NCBI RefSeq assembly: GCF_000150275.1
Contig: NW_002060954.1
Span: 1,392,074 to 1,456,073, forward strand
Source of the DNA: Trichoplax adhaerens
Taxonomy: Eukaryota > Placozoa > Uniplacotomia > Trichoplacea > Trichoplacidae
Length of the DNA stretch: 64,000 nt
Direction of reading: 5' to 3'
Both the position numbers and the translations under genes were made by a program. This document shows, piece by piece, positions 51,986-64,000 of the stretch. Within the stretch, counting starts at the first letter, position 1. The number at the start of each line of letters is the position of its first letter. Under the pieces are notes generated by a model. The model had not been told where the DNA came from. It did no database searches and saw nothing but the letters and a program-made list of their open reading frames with translations.

Positions 51986-53149
51986 GTTGAAAATTCACTT
52001 TTATGAGCTAAAATTCATCACTCTTTTATAACTAATACTTTTACGGAGTATGGTAAATTTGCTCGGCAATGTGTTGCAGCTTGAGAATTCATTATTTTAT
52101 ACAACAAAGGTGTAAGCCATTTGTAATATAAAAATTTGCAAGCCGATGTCATTCGCTATAATAATAGCAATAATTGATAATTTTGCATATGTAAAAAGCT
52201 TATACGTGTATTTGGTTAAAATTTCAAATTGCAGTTAAATATCAATAAAATACATTATATTGCATTATCATGATTATAGCCAACCTAGACCTACCATCTA
52301 GAAGTTACTTATGAATAATTTACAATAATTACTCTATACATATTTACTGAAGCACTTGTAATCAATTGACTAGATATCTCGCAATGAATAGTATGAAAAC
52401 TACAAGTATAGTAACGTTGTCGGACACGAAATATTCAAGATAATAACAACGAATCCTTACATTGTACACGTGCGAGTACTGTACGACATGCTAGTTACAC
52501 CCACACCAGATAACCTAGAGCTTCACTTAAATACGTACTTTAATATTATTATTTTTACTCCCCAGATATCATACTTAAAAAGTTTTAAATTGCCAACTTT
52601 CTAGAAATGTATGTTAATATTGAAGATATAAGTGGCCGGGTACTGTACGAATGTAAAGTTTCGCTGAGAGTATGGGGTACACATCATTTAAGAAACAACT
52701 GGTAGTAGCAAATATGATAAGAATTCGATCAACTATCCAGCAATCCCACACCAGTTAATATTCTTAGTATGAAATCATTAAATTACGTTATTTACACTCT
52801 TGGCCAGTAAGTTAACAATTGATAAAGTATATTATCGTGATTAGTGTAGCCAATTCAAGTAATACTCTAGAGACGTTATCAACTTAATACACGATTTTAT
52901 TTCTGGTAATGATACTCAATGTAGCCAAAACAATTTCAATTTATAGTCTAATCATTGTACAACAAACGAAGAGTCCATATGTGTAAAACACATAATCCAA
53001 AAACAAACTTTAAAGCAATGATATTAGGCTCTGATTTGGTTACATATCTATTATTTATCCGATAAATGAAATAAACTCAACGATTACTATCCATCTGGAT
53101 CACTTGAAGTAAATATATTTCACTTTTATACAAAAGGATTCCATAAATA
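51986..53149. other. convergent intergenic/3' UTR region
   Basis: Lies between the stops of AFG3L2 (+) and PRMT5 (-). AT-rich, no coding-like frame and no organised repeat seen; AATAAA occurs near 52245. An open frame at 53077-53271 is a shadow of the last PRMT5 exon. Confidence 0.6.
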
Positions 53150-56100
53150 CTACAAACCAATTGTATAAGAACGTCCATTTGGGTTGTGCAACCCTGAAAT
53201 ATAAGGGTTTGTGACACACCATTCATACCAAACTTTCGATGCCGATGATTTTCGCCAAAAATGAACATCAATTCTTGATTCCGCTTTCACATATATCGGT
53301 TCCTAACATTTTAAATCGCAGTATCCAAGTCATCAGGGTTAATAGTCAAATTTTTACAATAAAATTCTATTGGTATAATTTACCAAATCAACACATAGCG
53401 CTCTATAAAACTTGATTATCACTAAGTAACGTGCAATAGCTCTTTCGGTAACTAACCCTTAATGGAAACATAATTGGAAACCAGCTAAACATCCCTTCAG
53501 AATGACGTTCAGGAACAGTACCTAATCAATAAACAGCAATTATAAATTATTGATAACTAAACCATAATGCAATAGACTCTGAAAGTGATACAACAAACAT
53601 ACTTACTTATAGTCACATTTTTATATAAAATAGCTTCAAAGTATCCAGCAAAACCAGTCAAAACAGTATCTTTTGAAGGTGATTGATAAGTTAAGCAAAT
53701 ATATCTATCATTACTCCTAGATCCTGTAAAATAATTAATATTATTAAGTGCTTTACTTTCCATTAATAAATTATCAGTTATTCCATTTAATAATTACTTA
53801 CCAGAGCCTGAATTAGGATGGCTGAACGAAAAACATTCCAACGGATCCGAGAATATATGTACATTATGCAGATGAACAACGAAGGGAGTTTCAAACGAAA
53901 TCTATCGCAATCAAAGTATACTAATAGAATTACATTGAGATAGCGACCTTGGATGAAATAATTAAGCAATATCTAACAATGAAATTTCAATGCATAATCA
54001 CGAACAGCTATAATCTTCCAATATCATGCGCGTATAGTCATAGATTTACTCGTAAGTAGTAATTCAGCATTCATCTACTACTATTTTATAAAAAACCATT
54101 TGTGAAAACCTTATACCGATTTCATGTAATTATGGTGCTTAATAATTTTGTTATTTATCGATACTAAACGTATATTGCTGACAATTATGAACTGCAGTGT
54201 ATGAATGTAAGAGTATTGTAAGGAATACTCATAGATAAGATCAATATTTTTGTAATATTTCCATCATTATTTTATAGTACCAGAGGGGCATATACTGAAC
54301 TCATAATTATTACCAGTGGATGCCTATCTTTCTCCCTACAGTCTCTAACTTCATTATATAACTTTGAAGACGAAAAAGGTGACAAATACGACGAATATTT
54401 GGATGGAATGGAAATACCGCCCTCTAAAGAAGATAATTCTAAATTAATTGCGCTGTGATACATTTATTTCCAATTAATGAAAGTTATCAATAGAATAGAA
54501 TATTTGAAGTATATTAATTCTTTATCTGATGTTATAGCACTATAGGATATATATATATATATACCATTCAAGTACTTCATAGCACCATCCAAGCATTCTG
54601 GAGAGAGTTCGTTATCACCAAATGATCCTAGCAGTTCGCTTACGATAATATCGGCCTACGATAATTAATGATATAATGACAAATAAAGACATGTAACTGA
54701 TCGTGCTAAAAATTATCTGGTATTTTTCTTTTTTAACAGTCAAACAATGCTACAGCAACATTGTAATCAGTTAATAATCAACGAACAACAATAAACTATA
54801 AAATTACCTTGCATGGGGGCTCCCATTCTCTCATATCCGTTGATACAACCGTCACTTGGTCTCCCCATTCTACTGCTTTCAAATTTTGTAATCTAATATT
54901 CGATATTAAATGTCAAAAATTTACTTGGTATTACCCATTTCATAATATGCTTACTTGACAACTTAATACATGTCATAACTGATCTATAATTTATAATCGA
55001 ATAACAATTTACTGCCAATACATTTATGACATACGTAATGACGGCATTAGGATTTTTTTCTATCGCATATACAGTCAACTTGGTTTGTAAACTATAACCA
55101 GCACGTAAAGTAGCTTTCACTAGCGGTCCTCGGCCAGCCCCTAAAACCATTACAACACTAAATCCAATAGAATTATTACCATTACCGTAATACCTATCAT
55201 ATTATGAGAAGTAACGCGTAAGATTAGTTAATAAGGGTTAGATATACTAATACATACGTTTCGTTATGATTACTCTCTATACGGTCAAGAAGCGCCAGAT
55301 AGATTGCCTGTTAAAAATGACGATAAATGAATATTCTCAATAATGCATAGTATAGTAGAAAACATTATATGAGTACTATATAAAACAGCCTACCTCTTCA
55401 TATCGCGCATACTTAACAGGATCTTTTTCAAAAACTTCATAGGTTTGAGAATCTAAATTATCCATTAGTGGCTAATAATAGATTATTTTATATAAGAACA
55501 GGTTATCAACCTTTTAAATCGCGATACTTTCATTTAAGGTATTTTAAGTAGTAACGAAGGTTAACACCCAGTACTTGTAAATTAACCTGTAATGGCCACT
55601 GTAAGTAATCTCCGTAACCACGCACAAACTTTTGGTAATCGTCTAAAGGCGGTTGATTCTAATGCAGTATGATAATGCAAAATAAGAACTGGAAGCTATC
55701 ACATAATAGAATAATCTTAGAAAAAATCCGCGAGAATAATCGCGCCGAGATATTAAAGTATTTTTATTTTGAACAAACTTCATGAACGTGCTCCAAATAT
55801 TGAAAATAAGAATTAGAGCCCTAAAAGTAATAAAATTTAATATTTGTAACACCCTTTCCATGATAATTCTCCAAATCTATCAAATCTTTACATTAACTAC
55901 TTTGATACCTTGGTAGGATCTTGGCAATTACCAGATACAATACTTTGGATTCTTAACTGGCGTATAAAAGATCATCATCAATTAATTAATTGCACTAACA
56001 AGAATCGCAAGACGTACTATAAATTATTAAAATTCGGTTAGCCGTATTATTTATTTTATGGCAAGATTATTTCCAATACAATAACATACCTTAAAAAATC

Positions 56101-58592
56101 GCTTAGCCATTTCCTGATGGCCACGACTTAAAACAGGATAACCTATCATAAATGTTTAAGGCAATCAGATAATGAATCTTTGTACTATGAATATTCTTTC
56201 AGCTATTGTAAAAAGAAAATTATGTAATGACGATTAAGGTGTCAACTTATGAATGCAATTTTATTCACAGATCACTAATAAATTTGATATTACCTATCTT
56301 ATTTTGTATCAAAAGCAGTAGAATATTCAACTATAATAATCAAGCTTACCTTTTTTATTTGTACGAAAAATACTAGTAGGAAACGATAAACACTTGATAG
56401 GCTCGCCAAACCATCTATCGATTTCAACATCTGTCGGTAAAGCCTGGGTTACTTCCAGCACTATTATAAGTCAACAAGATTAAGGGAGTTGATAGCCATT
56501 ACAATACTAGCACCGTAAACCTAGTACTTGTCAGTGCTAATGTTATAAGCTACAGTTTTATTATAAATAGTGAACAGTGTAAGATTTTCGATCGACTACA
56601 AAATAGAAGCACAATTACTAAGATATTAATAAGAATTTCGTAATACAAAAGGAGCTACTTTCACTATCGTTATTGCTTTTAACGTATCCTAACTTACTGT
56701 ACCTAGCCCGAGTCTCTTATGAAAACTGCACATAGATCTCAAGGTATTCCACCTTCATAAATAAATAGTATAATTGAAGGTGTATGCAAAATATCCAATC
56801 ATCAACTCTTAAACATTTACTGTAGATATTCATATATTTAAGTTTGGATAGTCTAATAGCTACGTTTAGTGCTACTTACCATCCCCAGGGGTCTTCAAGG
56901 GCGGTATCCTAAATATAAAATTAACAGGTAATCATATACGTGAAAGTAACCCAGTAGGTAAGAATAATATCAATAAAATACTACAACAAGGAAAACTTTA
57001 TAATACAGGAGATTTTCATATATGCAACATGCAATACCCTTACAGCATCATTTCCATTATTAGTGGCACATAATGGCACTTGAATCCAAACCTGATTGAA
57101 AAATGAAAATAAACTGATTTGTAAATCAAATTCAATAATCGAATATACAAATGCTATTACCAGTATACGCAAAATTATTTTATCTAAATAAGCAAGATCA
57201 ACACAGGGACTGCTAGAAAGATATAGGGACGGCAAGTGGCCATTCAGTGCAAAATAATGAGGGGGGCTATCACTTTTCTGATCATTCTACTCTACGCAGC
57301 CGCTCCAACCGTATATCACACTGTACAAGATCAATTAAGCAGCTAATTTGGGAGAATATAACATATCGTTTCAGTTGAGATGATCAGTAAAATAGTCGCC
57401 GCCCTCATTTTTAGTGTACTGAATGACCACCTTTCCTGTCCCTCTTTTTCTTTTTACTGTAGTAGTCCTGGATCAACATAACTACGATGATGCGGTCATT
57501 ATAGGAATCCAAATTGAACATTTTCTAAATTAGTAACACCCAAGCCTTTGTCTAATTGTATTTGCTTTAAGTGCAATCATCTTTCGCACAAACATCATTT
57601 ATAATGCACTGAAAAAATGAGTATACAGCACCTACAGAGAAAGATTTCTTACCTGTTGATGTCCCAACGACGTATTCAAATAACTGTTTAAAATGCTAGC
57701 CAATCTGGCGACAGAACCGCCATTAAGTTGGACAGTGATTGCTGGCAGTGAGAGATGGCTTGCGTACGATAGTTCCTGGTTCAGGGCCTAAAGAAAATAA
57801 TATGCAATAATAATTGCATAACATAGTCATCATACGTATGAAAATATCTAGAGGTAGTATAACCGGGTACAGCAGCAGAAATGAGCTCTTGGAAATTGTT
57901 TGATCTAGCAAAATATAGCTCGTGCTTTATATGCTGTATCCAGCCTATCAACTGTCAATAAAGGTACAAGTTTATACGGTAGGTTACCTTTTCAGAATTA
58001 TAGCGCGTTGCTTCATCTACAGAATCAGGTAAAATCCAAGGTGAAATCTTGCCCACAATAGAGGAGCTCCATTCTTTATAGATAATAAATTGAGGTGAAA
58101 ATTTTTGCAGGAATCTTATTAGTACTGTAAATCATTACTATACAGTACAGTAATACGCGTATACAACAATGTTTCAATGAATCTACTATTTGTTTACGTA
58201 GGTTCGGCAAAGGAATTATCCGAGCCTATACTATAACTTGCATTGCATTTCATAGGTAAGTAATACAAAAAAATGTTCATTGATGGCTAACCTTGGCCAG
58301 ATAATAAAGCGTCTGGTACAGCAAAAAGTCCTCCGCGATTTCGAGCAGGTCCTTCGATAAATTCACGTTTGCAACGTGGATGAGAAATGGGTGTGCAAAC
58401 AAAGTCAAACCTATCCACGATTCAATGGAAATTTTAACCGCCTGTAAACCGCTTATAGTCATGATTCTCATCCTATCAGCAATAATACTATATTTACCCA
58501 GCTTCAGTAGCCGATGTAACAGCTACTCGTAAATCGGGAACGTGAAAGAAATCAATGCCACAAGAGAACCTTCTTCCTTGATTGTCAGCCAT
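53150..58592 (-). CDS. PRMT5: PRMT5 type II protein arginine methyltransferase
   Basis: Catalytic subunit of the methylosome, which makes symmetric dimethylarginine on Sm proteins and histones. Twenty-two exons in phase give 619 residues (human 637): 58498-58592, 58292-58410, 57988-58073, 57653-57787, 57044-57091, 56880-56908, 56703-56752, 56350-56460, 56090-56142, 55909-55956, 55779-55820, 55587-55658, 55394-55471, 55258-55307, 55035-55157, 54808-54892, 54565-54655, 54314-54423, 53802-53901, 53607-53723, 53457-53521, 53150-53302. The start [20 protein letters not shown] matches the family N-terminus. The TIM barrel has [32 protein letters not shown] and [12 protein letters not shown]. The catalytic domain has [12 protein letters not shown] (the Phe typical of PRMT5), [19 protein letters not shown] (SAM site), [19 protein letters not shown] (double-Glu loop) and [19 protein letters not shown]. 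The C-terminal barrel ends [11 protein letters not shown]...[11 protein letters not shown]. One exon is 29 nt (56880-56908) and another 42 nt. Confidence 0.96.
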
Positions 58593-59115
58593 GATGGATT
58601 TAAAATTCGCGCTTGCTCATTTGTCCTAACACGTGCGACGTCCCCTGACGAACTCAGTCAAGCGAATGGATACCGGCATACCCATACAGTACATCGGACG
58701 CCATATGATAGCCTCATAGTATCAGATAGTATAAGACCTAGCGATGGCGAAATTTCTCTTCTACCTAGCTAATCAAATCCTAGAATAGAATTGAACTCAA
58801 GTCGATGGTATAGCATGGGACAGTATAGTACAATAGTCTGCAGGAAAAGTAATACAGTACAGTGTACAGTACAAAGTCTAGATCATAAATGTTCAGTATC
58901 ATACTGGACGTACTGTAGACCGTAAGCTTCCCCCGGTCAGCAGTCCACCCGAACGAATTCAAGATGTCCATCCTGCAAACAAGCCTCCTCAGTAGCTTTT
59001 TAATTTCTACAAAGGTATTCTTTTAAGTGACTGTACGCCTACAGTTAGTCAATTTATTTTCCTAGAGAAGATTATGATACCTGTCAGATAGGAGCGGTAA
59101 AGCTACAATCTCTTA
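58593..59115. promoter_or_regulatory. divergent PRMT5/MRPL16 intergenic region
   Basis: About 520 bases separate the PRMT5 (-) and proposed MRPL16 (+) start codons, so this should contain both promoters. A TACAGTAC/GTACAGTAC cluster lies at about 58850-58920. No TATA box is evident. Confidence 0.5.
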
Positions 59116-59879
59116 ATGATTTGTATTAAGCTTTCATCACGTCGTATTAGTGAATTCATGAATTAGAATGATCGATACAGCTTTGCAATCTGTCGACCTG
59201 TAATAGCAAATTATATATAGTTTAAAGAGTGCTATAGAACCTTGATGAAGAAAGTTTGAATGCAGTATTACACCAGCTCCAAGCCATCGTTATTTGCTCA
59301 TAATACAAATGCCCTTCCTATTTTAATGTATATACTACACTCTATTAACATTACTCTTTCATTTGCATTGTACTCTAGCTGCATACGTACGTACATTTGG
59401 TTAACATGTTGCTTTCGTGAATATCCTAGGTAGGTCGCAATAGTTTATTGCAGCCATTCCAATTTGGGATAAGACACCTGAAAGTTAGAATTAAACCTCC
59501 TCAACCTAAATTAAGTGAAATTAAGTGGAAATTCGATGATAATATGGACTATGGTATCTACTCAGCTTCGTCAGGCTATATTAAAGAAGCTTCATTCGAA
59601 GCAGGTAGAGTGGCTATAAGAAGATTAACCAACGTTCGCAATTTCTGGGTTGCAGAAGCTACTGTACCGGTGACTAAGAAAGGTATAGGATCTAGAATGG
59701 GTAAAGGCAAAGGCAAACTACACCACTATGTCAAAATCGTTAAACCAGGCGACAAGTTGTTTGAATTTGATTGTAACAATGAATACTTAGCACGAGCGGC
59801 ATTTAGAGCTGTTACCTTTAAGCTGCCAGTGAGGACCAAACTAAGGATTCGACCTAATACACAATCAGACAAGATTTAA
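59116..59879 (+). CDS. MRPL16: mitochondrial ribosomal protein uL16m
   Basis: Mitochondrial large-subunit protein uL16m, near the tRNA-binding and GTPase centre of the mitoribosome. The main exon (59434-59879) is clear: MDYGIYSASSGYIKEASFEA, GRVAIRRLTNVRNFWV, GIGSRMGKGKGKLHHYVKIV, KPGDKLFEFDCNNEYLARAA and FRAVTFKLPVRTKLRI are all L16 signatures. No ATG opens that exon. A proposed first exon (59116-59149, ATG ATT TGT ATT...) splices in phase through a GTGAAT donor and gives MICIKLSSRRISRNSLLQPF, a basic acid-free presequence expected for mitochondrial import. The total is 159 residues, much shorter than human MRPL16 (251) and more bacterial in form. The L16 identity is firm; the first exon is inference. 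Confidence 0.85.
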
Positions 59880-61705
59880 TTTGCTATTTTCTGTTTTACT
59901 CTTAACGATCATAATTGTACATTAATAACGCGAGGACAAAGCGCTCATGCCACGCATTTATATATATATATAATAATTTGAAATTCTATTGATAACACGA
60001 TACTCGTATACTATACGTTAAAGATTGATCGCTTTGAAAATCTAGCGACATACTTACAGATATAAATTCAATTTTTAACGATTTGTTTACATTGCATAGG
60101 CATTCATCTACTAGATCAGAGGATTGATCTATACCCGTGATGCCTTAAACCAATCCATTGTATTAGTAATTTTTGTATTTGCCAAATTAACTTGTGGTTC
60201 TTGCCTAAGCTGCTTTGACTGTTTTATCAATTATGCAAAACATCACATGATTTTGTACTGTATAAGTGTACATATACATAGAGAGCGCCTTTGCGCTTCA
60301 ATATTACCGTATGTACAATGTGAGAAATTAATGATATTGTATTTATACCTCATCAAAAACAGATAATAAAAAATAATAATATCCATATTCTTAATTTTGT
60401 ATACCTGAGCTGCGAGTGTCTTCCATGGAAACAATATTATTATTCAATCATCTGCCTTATCATTCATCTAGTTTCTACTATGCCGTCTTAAAACAGTAAC
60501 AGTATACTTTATCATCTGTTATTATGCTTCCAGTAAACAAGCCATGGCTATCAAGAGCAGTTTACTGTAGCACTGTAATGCATAAACATGCATATGATGT
60601 ACAGTACTGTATAAAAATAATTCACTTTAGCACAAGCTATAATCGCATGAAATTCATGAAAAATATTATTCAATAAATATTATTAATGACGGACATCAGA
60701 TTCTTCTCTGGCTCAATGCTAAATCTTTCCTATATTACTGTAGCGACTACCTCATGATTGTATCTTCCTGCCGTACTAAATAGTAAAGTTATAATAACGT
60801 CAGTACATGGAAGACCCCTCATTTCATACTATAACTTGCAGTTTACTCAAGCACATGGCCAAATCGCATGAAATTAACAAAACAAGTTGGCTTTTCGTGC
60901 TTGTCTCTCTCTACACCACATTTTGCACTATCGGTTGCATCCTATAATTATTGTTACTTCGAGAAATCAATTTCTATACTACATTTTTGAAACCCAAAGT
61001 TCTTATGAGCTTACTCTTGAGTAGGACGAATCTTTCAAGACATAACATAAGGTAAATCAACTACGACGATCAACGATTCATTGCTATGTTGCGTACATTA
61101 ATTAATAAAAAAGAAATAGTAGGACAGAGCGCAGTATTGCGGTGCTGCAGGCCACCAGCTTTTGCAATGACCTGACTGTTATTAATGAATTAATTAAAGC
61201 ACTACCTGTACCACCTGTACTGATGGTGCTTTTCAAACACTTTACTGTTCTAAACAGTACTGTTACACCTGTCGATGGTTTACGTTTGTGCGCATACATA
61301 CCGTAGGTACAGTATCCATGTGTATCTGGATACTGTACTGTACTGTACTGTAGACTGCTCTTCGCTGCTACAAAATCTCTCTGCTGCGTTGTCCACCTCC
61401 TCCATGTGCACCGGTGATTGCATCTCGTCGAGCTGTATTTACTGTTAGTTATATGCATTAATTAAGCCCTAAGTACGGTAAATTCTTGTGTACGTAGCAA
61501 ATAGCTGGTTAGGGAATTATTGAATTTATAACTCTTTACTTGCATCAAGAATATTCAAGTTGAACTACTAGCTTAATTGAATGGTGACGGTCTGAGATTG
61601 CGACTTCGACATTATTAAACAGCGCTCAGTTGGTTATTGCAAGACGATTTATATATCAATTCAAATTGGTATGACATCCATGCAACTAAAGCAGTTTATC
61701 ATCGT
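59880..61705. other. intergenic region, scattered palindromes
   Basis: Between MRPL16 and NOP9, both on plus. An AT dinucleotide run lies near 59959-59972 and TACAGTACTGTA motifs at 60599-60612 and 61329-61352. No convincing exon; frames near 60.2 and 61.1-61.4 kb look random or repeat-derived. Unfound 5' non-coding exons of NOP9 could lie at the right end. Confidence 0.55.
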
Positions 61706-64000
61706 ATGATAAAAATGAGTAAGCAAGATTCTCATCGTCTAGATAGTGATACTTTAAGTTACTTTAAAAGAGTAAAAGAAGTTATCCAAGATGACTCCTT
61801 TGAAAATGATGAAGATAAATCTATGTTTGTCCAAAATGTTTTCGAGCAAGTGCTGGACAAGACAATCGAGCTGTGCAAGCATCAAAATACATCCTTAATT
61901 TTAGAGCAATTAATACCTATGATGAATCATAATCAAATTTGCGCATTTGATGCTAAATTGAAGGAATCTTTTAAGTCGTTAGCAACAGATCGTGCAGGTA
62001 GTCATGTAATCCAAGCAGTTATCGCCAAGATAACAAAATTATTACAAGAGAACAATTTAAAAGAGAAAATTCTGACTATGTATATGGAATTGATTTGTCA
62101 AACTTGCCAAATAGTTCAGCAAGAAATAACTACTTTGATATTTGATACTTATGCTTCTCATATCTTAAGACAAATCTTGGTACTTATAAGTGGCTTACGT
62201 ACTACTGATAATAACTTGGATAAACCATCACAACCTGTAAAATTAAGACATAAAGAGGCCAATTCAATTGATTATTACTTACAGAAAGAATTGAACATTG
62301 CTATTAGAAAACCATTGAACAATAGATTGATGGAATTAACAACAGAAATTACTTCAAAATGCAACTTTAACCACATCATAACAAACACTATGAGTTGTTC
62401 AGTACTAGAGGTCCTCCTCACAGCTCTCGCTAAAGGCAATACACCATCATGTAGGGATTTAATTCTAAAAATTATAGGTGAAATTGATTCTTTTAACCTT
62501 CGACATCATGATAGCAGGTGATTATTCTTACTCTTTAAATTGTACTTTAAACGGCTTACTGAATCTTTCTGATCTATCAATTAAGCCGCTGGCATAATAC
62601 GTACTCTCATATGCTAGCGAAACCATCATGTGCATCTCCTTTCCATATGCGTATATTACACTGTTGATGGGCACGTACAATCTATAAAAGTTCTAACCGT
62701 TACCTGAATTTTTTATTTCAGCTCTAGTATTTTACCTTGCTTCAGCCATCCTGTTGTTAGTCACCTTTTCGACAAGATCCTGCAAGTTGCATCTGCTAAC
62801 ACTCTGGATCACGTCTATTCCAAATATCTTAAGAATTCTCTATTGACGATGTCCCTTCATCCAATTGCTAATCACTCCGTACAAAATTTTATATCTCATA
62901 GCCAATTCGAAACTCAAGTATGGCTAATTACCGATAAAATGAAATTATGAAGCGTTATACTGATACAATAATTTAGTAATTATTGCATTAATTACGACGT
63001 ACTTTTGCCTTATATACTATTTATGACGGCAGTTATAATTAAAATTATATCCTTGATACAGATATCGTAGTGTCCTCCTATTAATACATTGTATCAGATG
63101 CTGATCTTACCGCAGATTTTGTTATTTAATTTTTAGATAGAAAGTGCCATGAGCGAGCTCTCAGATTATTTCGAAGATATCTTTGCTGTTGGCCACTGTG
63201 GTATTATTGTTAGTATGCTCCAGACTGGTGTTCGGTATCCTAAGTATCAAAAGAAATTATGGAAGTCGCTTGTTACAGCATTTCATGTAACAGAAGATCA
63301 AGACTACTACAACAAATGTGTCCTATTGATTATCACATTAAGCACATACGAAGTATATTTTAACGTTGAAAATGTAGGTATCATACCAAATAAGAAATAA
63401 TCATAGTGTAACTGGTGATTACGCAAGATGAGTTAAACGATATTTTAATGTAGTAATATAATATATAAACAATAGTTAGTGTATTCCTTATACTGCTTTC
63501 AGTAGTGTTCGTAATTGCCACAAAATTGACAAATTAATACGTATATATCTCGTTTCCGTTATTTTATTTCAATAAACATATTTTATTTACTCCTTTTCTA
63601 GACCGATGGTGATACAGAAAATAAGACTCTAACGGAAATTAATCATTTTGGAGCTTTGATTCTACAATCGTTATTTAAGTTTAACAGCAATTCCGACCTA
63701 TTAAAGAGTTGGTTTCTATTAAAACGTGAGGAATTACTTTTCATTGCATGCGATATAACTGGCAATCATATTATTGAAGCTTTTTTTGAAAGTTCAACCA
63801 TTTCTTATAAGAAAAAAAAGAAATTGATCGATCTTTACAAGGTAACTTACCAAATATGAAGATGAAGATACGATCAATAGATGTCATTAACTGAAAAACT
63901 ACGATTATTTCTATTTGATGAATTCGCTATAGGGATCTTATTGCCATTTAGCTTGCAATAAGTATGGAAGTCGGTCACTGGAATGCTGCTGGCGTGCTGC
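61706..64000 (+). CDS. NOP9: NOP9 Pumilio-like rRNA processing factor (partial)
   Basis: Orthologue of NOP9, a nucleolar protein with Pumilio-like helical repeats that binds pre-rRNA in small-subunit maturation. Exons 61706-62517, 62722-62917, 63137-63373, 63602-63841 and 63933 to the window edge are in phase; the 3' end lies outside. The ATG at 61706 is chosen because the frame opens only ~90 bases upstream without another ATG; MSKQ at 61715 is an alternative. Family features are LSYFKRVKEVI, MFVQNVFEQVLDKTIEL, RAGSHVIQAVIAK, DTYASHILRQILVL, PCFSHPVVSHLFDKIL, HPIANHSVQNFI, HFGALILQSLFKFNS, DITGNHIIEAFFES and, at the edge, ACNKYGSRSLECCW. These are the spaced RNA-binding helices of Puf-like repeats; they are degenerate, as in known NOP9 proteins. 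Confidence 0.85.

Noticed and set aside
54549-54563. TA dinucleotide run considered as a promoter or origin.
   Set aside because: It is an intronic microsatellite just downstream of a PRMT5 donor site.
61102-61458. 118-codon minus-strand frame.
   Set aside because: Crosses a palindrome cluster and matches no family; composition looks random.

Overview
This is eukaryotic nuclear DNA from an animal. It is AT-rich and every gene but one is broken by many short spliceosomal introns with GT..AG borders. Eleven genes can be recognised by reconstructing exons and checking reading phase across each junction. All are animal-type orthologues: AREL1, SPRTN, HAO1, TMEM62, a TFAM-like HMG protein, a p107/p130 pocket protein, POMGNT2, AFG3L2, PRMT5, mitochondrial L16 and NOP9. 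Compact size (one gene per ~6 kb), very high intron density, low GC and strong conservation suggest a non-bilaterian animal. A placozoan (Trichoplax/Hoilungia type) is my best guess by inference; a sponge or cnidarian cannot be excluded from this window alone.

Layout: 1-5.6 kb is mostly non-coding, with a possible 3' end of an unrecognised minus-strand gene at 2.7-3.6 kb and a small inverted-repeat element at 5.2-5.3 kb. 5.6-11.7 kb is AREL1 (+). 12.6-15.3 kb is SPRTN (-), head-to-head with HAO1 (+, 15.8-18.5 kb). 18.5-21.3 kb is intergenic, with two tandem-repeat blocks and a small inverted repeat. 21.3-27.0 kb is TMEM62 (+). 29.3-31.2 kb is the TFAM-like gene (-). 31.2-35.2 kb is intergenic and rich in TACTGTAC palindromes and a fold-back repeat. 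35.2-44.7 kb is the pocket-protein gene (+). 45.0-46.9 kb is intronless POMGNT2 (-), head-to-head with AFG3L2 (+, 47.7-52.0 kb). 53.2-58.6 kb is PRMT5 (-). 59.1-59.9 kb is MRPL16 (+). 61.7 kb to the right edge is NOP9 (+, truncated by the window).

Functions: three products are predicted to be mitochondrial (TFAM-like, AFG3L2, MRPL16) and one peroxisomal (HAO1, ending Ser-Lys-Leu). Two act in cell-cycle or genome maintenance (SPRTN, p107/p130). The others act in ubiquitination, arginine methylation, O-mannose glycosylation and ribosome biogenesis. There is no sign of operon-like organisation, no tRNA or rRNA gene that I could recognise, and no clearly novel multi-gene system. The most interesting items are a p21-like PIP-box/degron in SPRTN, a dispersed GTACTGTAC palindrome family concentrated between genes, a pocket protein with a very short A/B spacer, two likely GC-AG introns, and unidentified coding-like exons near 2.7-3.6 kb. 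Exon coordinates were worked out by hand from splice-site consensus, protein homology from memory and reading phase; they should be accurate to the base in most cases but have no transcript support.
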